From: PALSA-610 sp038213435
GTDB lineage: Bacteria; Actinomycetota; Acidimicrobiia; IMCC26256; PALSA-610
Length of the DNA stretch: 64,000 bases
Reading direction: 5' to 3'
Assembly (NCBI GenBank): GCA_038213435.1
Contig: JBBQTI010000017.1
Span: 9,297-73,296 of the forward strand
The position numbers and the translations under genes were made by a program. The notes beneath the pieces are model-generated. The model made no database searches. It was not told the origin of the DNA and worked only from the letters and a program-made list of their open reading frames with translations. This document shows positions 62,944 to 64,000 of this stretch, piece after piece. Numbering within the stretch: the first letter of the stretch is position 1; every line of letters begins with the position of its first letter.

Positions 62944-63642
62944 CTATTCAGTGAGCATTTCGGTTGTGATGGGACAAGGCTGGAAGCCCTTGACGACCAG
63001 CCACACGCCTAGTGACAGTTCCCACACGAAGATCGGCGCGGTCGCAATCGCAGCGACAACCGTTACAGGATGGTTTCCACGGAACGCCGAGATAGTCACG
63101 GACGCGATGAGCAGCGGCGCTCCGATAAGTCCCAGCGTGGGGATCCAATGCGGCACCAATCGGGACCGGTACAGCAAGTAGCCGAGTAGCAACGCGTTGA
63201 AGCCTGGAATGAGGCTCGGCCCGAGGAGAAAAGTCCAGCCTCGGACGGCCACGAGCGCCTGCCCGACGACGATCAGTGAACTGGGGTCGGTGGCCGTGCC
63301 ACCAAGGTCCCGACGCAACGTCACTACGGCCAGGAGGCTCACGACGCCGATCATGACGATGGCGGCCTCAAGGAGACGAGAAGTGACGAAGCCGAGCGCG
63401 GCGCCTTCGTGTTGTCGCTTGACCACCGAAAACAATGCGACGGCGCTGCCCACAGCCGCGATGGCGTTGATCAGATCGAACATGCAACCCAAGATCACTC
63501 GGGTGTCGGCGCCCGAACTCACGATGTAGTTCGAATGGTGCAATACGGGGTCGAGGAGGAACACTGCAGGGATCGAGCTGATGAAGGTGATCAGGTAGAA
63601 GCTGCCCGCAACAAGCGCGGTTTTCCTCAGTGAGGTCGTCAC
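62944..63642 (-). CDS. DUF4386 family membrane protein
   Basis: A 232-residue membrane protein starting at GTG with GGGGGAAGG seven bases upstream. It has about seven helices, opening VTTSLRKTALVAGSFYLITFISSIPAVFLL and later LLGPSLIPGFNALLLGYLLYRSRLVPHWIPTLGLIG, both marks of the DUF4386 family. The family's function is unknown. Codon use is slightly less GC-rich than the core genes, consistent with recent arrival near the tRNA. Confidence 0.8.
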   Translation of the reverse strand: MTTSLRKTALVAGSFYLITFISSIPAVFLLDPVLHHSNYIVSSGADTRVILGCMFDLINAIAAVGSAVALFSVVKRQHEGAALGFVTSRLLEAAIVMIGVVSLLAVVTLRRDLGGTATDPSSLIVVGQALVAVRGWTFLLGPSLIPGFNALLLGYLLYRSRLVPHWIPTLGLIGAPLLIASVTISAFRGNHPVTVVAAIATAPIFVWELSLGVWLVVKGFQPCPITTEMLTE

Positions 63643-63847
63643 GAAGTGCCTTCCCCCTGGGCTAAGCCAGGCTGATGGCACCGCGGAGACGCGGTCACCT
63701 GTTCAGACCCTCCCACAGATCGCCGTTGGGCCGCATAACTGCGTTCGCGGTTGTGCGGGAGACGGGTTTCACCGGCGCATCTCGTCGGCGCACTCACGGT
63801 CGGTGCGCCGTAGGCTGCGAACTACTTATTCGTCGAGTGGAGTTGCC

Positions 63848-64000
63848 GTGTACAAACTTATTGTGCGAACACTGATCCGGCGAAGCATTGGTTCGCTGAA
63901 CGAGGGGCGCTACGGGCCCGCACTGGCCGTCTTCTCGCGAGACGCAACACTGAGCTTCCCGGGAGTCAACTCCTGGTCCGGCGAGTTCCGCGCGCCGCAG
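63848..64000 (+). CDS. SnoaL/NTF2-like protein (truncated by window end)
   Basis: The first 51 codons of a gene starting at GTG, with GGAG seven bases upstream. The sequence VYKLIVRTLIRRSIGSLNEGR, then ALAVFSRDATLSFPGVNSWSG, is the N-terminal part of an NTF2-fold, SnoaL-like protein. The rest lies beyond the window. It is divergent from the DUF4386 gene. Confidence 0.6.
   Translation, partial: MYKLIVRTLIRRSIGSLNEGRYGPALAVFSRDATLSFPGVNSWSGEFRAPQ

Overview
The window is about 64 kb of high-GC DNA carrying the chromosomal replication-origin region of an actinobacterium. The gene order around the origin is that of Mycobacterium and other Actinomycetota: pcnA, a DUF6049 protein, murJ, sigM-like sigma, its anti-sigma partner, trxB, trxA and a cwlM-like gene run toward a minus-strand block parB-parA-rsmG-jag-yidC-yidD-rnpA-rpmH, followed by dnaA, dnaN, recF, a DciA/DUF721 gene, gyrB, gyrA and a DUF3566 gene. 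NucS (non-canonical mismatch repair) and inositol-phosphate synthase fit the same phylum. The divergent content (dnaB cluster near the origin, many GTG starts, unfamiliar accessory genes) suggests a deep lineage such as Acidimicrobiia; that placement is inference.

Layout. 1-3.5 kb: a tRNA-Gly(CCC), a decayed tyrosine-integrase tail, an orphan ANTAR fragment, a LuxR-type regulator whose receiver lacks its phospho-acceptor, and small SRPBCC, SnoaL-like and glyoxalase-fold genes. 3.5-7.4 kb: a 1234-residue secreted DUF11-repeat surface protein with an LPFTG sorting signal, a clear promoter and a strong hairpin after it. 7.5-12 kb: a SCO6745-type protein, an amidase, a small membrane protein, nucS and purU. 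12-16.2 kb, minus strand: rpsF-ssb-rpsR-rplI and dnaB; DnaB carries a mini-intein, S18 has a long acidic tail, and the 428-bp space before dnaB holds DnaA-box-like sites. 16.4-25 kb: DUF192 gene, panB, a zinc-ribbon gene, DUF5318, a padR-ino1 operon with a conspicuous operator, a methyltransferase, pcnA, pilT and a deacetylase. 25-34.6 kb, plus strand: the conserved cell-envelope/thioredoxin run. 34.6-44.7 kb: segregation, membrane-insertion and replication-initiation genes with two parS sites and DnaA boxes. 44.8-49.7 kb: gyrase and DUF3566.

49.7-64 kb is accessory. In mycobacteria gyrA is followed by a tRNA-Ile/tRNA-Ala pair; here tRNA-Ile is inverted and tRNA-Ala lies about 12 kb away. Between them are toxin-antitoxin remnants, a dehydrogenase-like protein, a large membrane protein fusing a degenerate phosphoesterase to a DUF2156 (MprF/LysX-type) transferase domain, an overlapping trio of response regulator, subtilisin-like protease and sensor histidine kinase, and two alpha/beta hydrolases. 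The protease ends in 13 tryptophans spaced exactly five residues apart.

The replication proteins form a nearly complete initiation set in one window: DnaA, DnaN, DnaB, a DciA-type helicase loader, SSB, RecF, gyrase and ParAB-parS. The strongest candidates for something unusual are the WTASR-repeat protease with its two-component partners, the phosphoesterase-DUF2156 fusion, and an rnpA reading frame whose only evident start lies four bases upstream of rpmH, so that rpmH is nested inside it.
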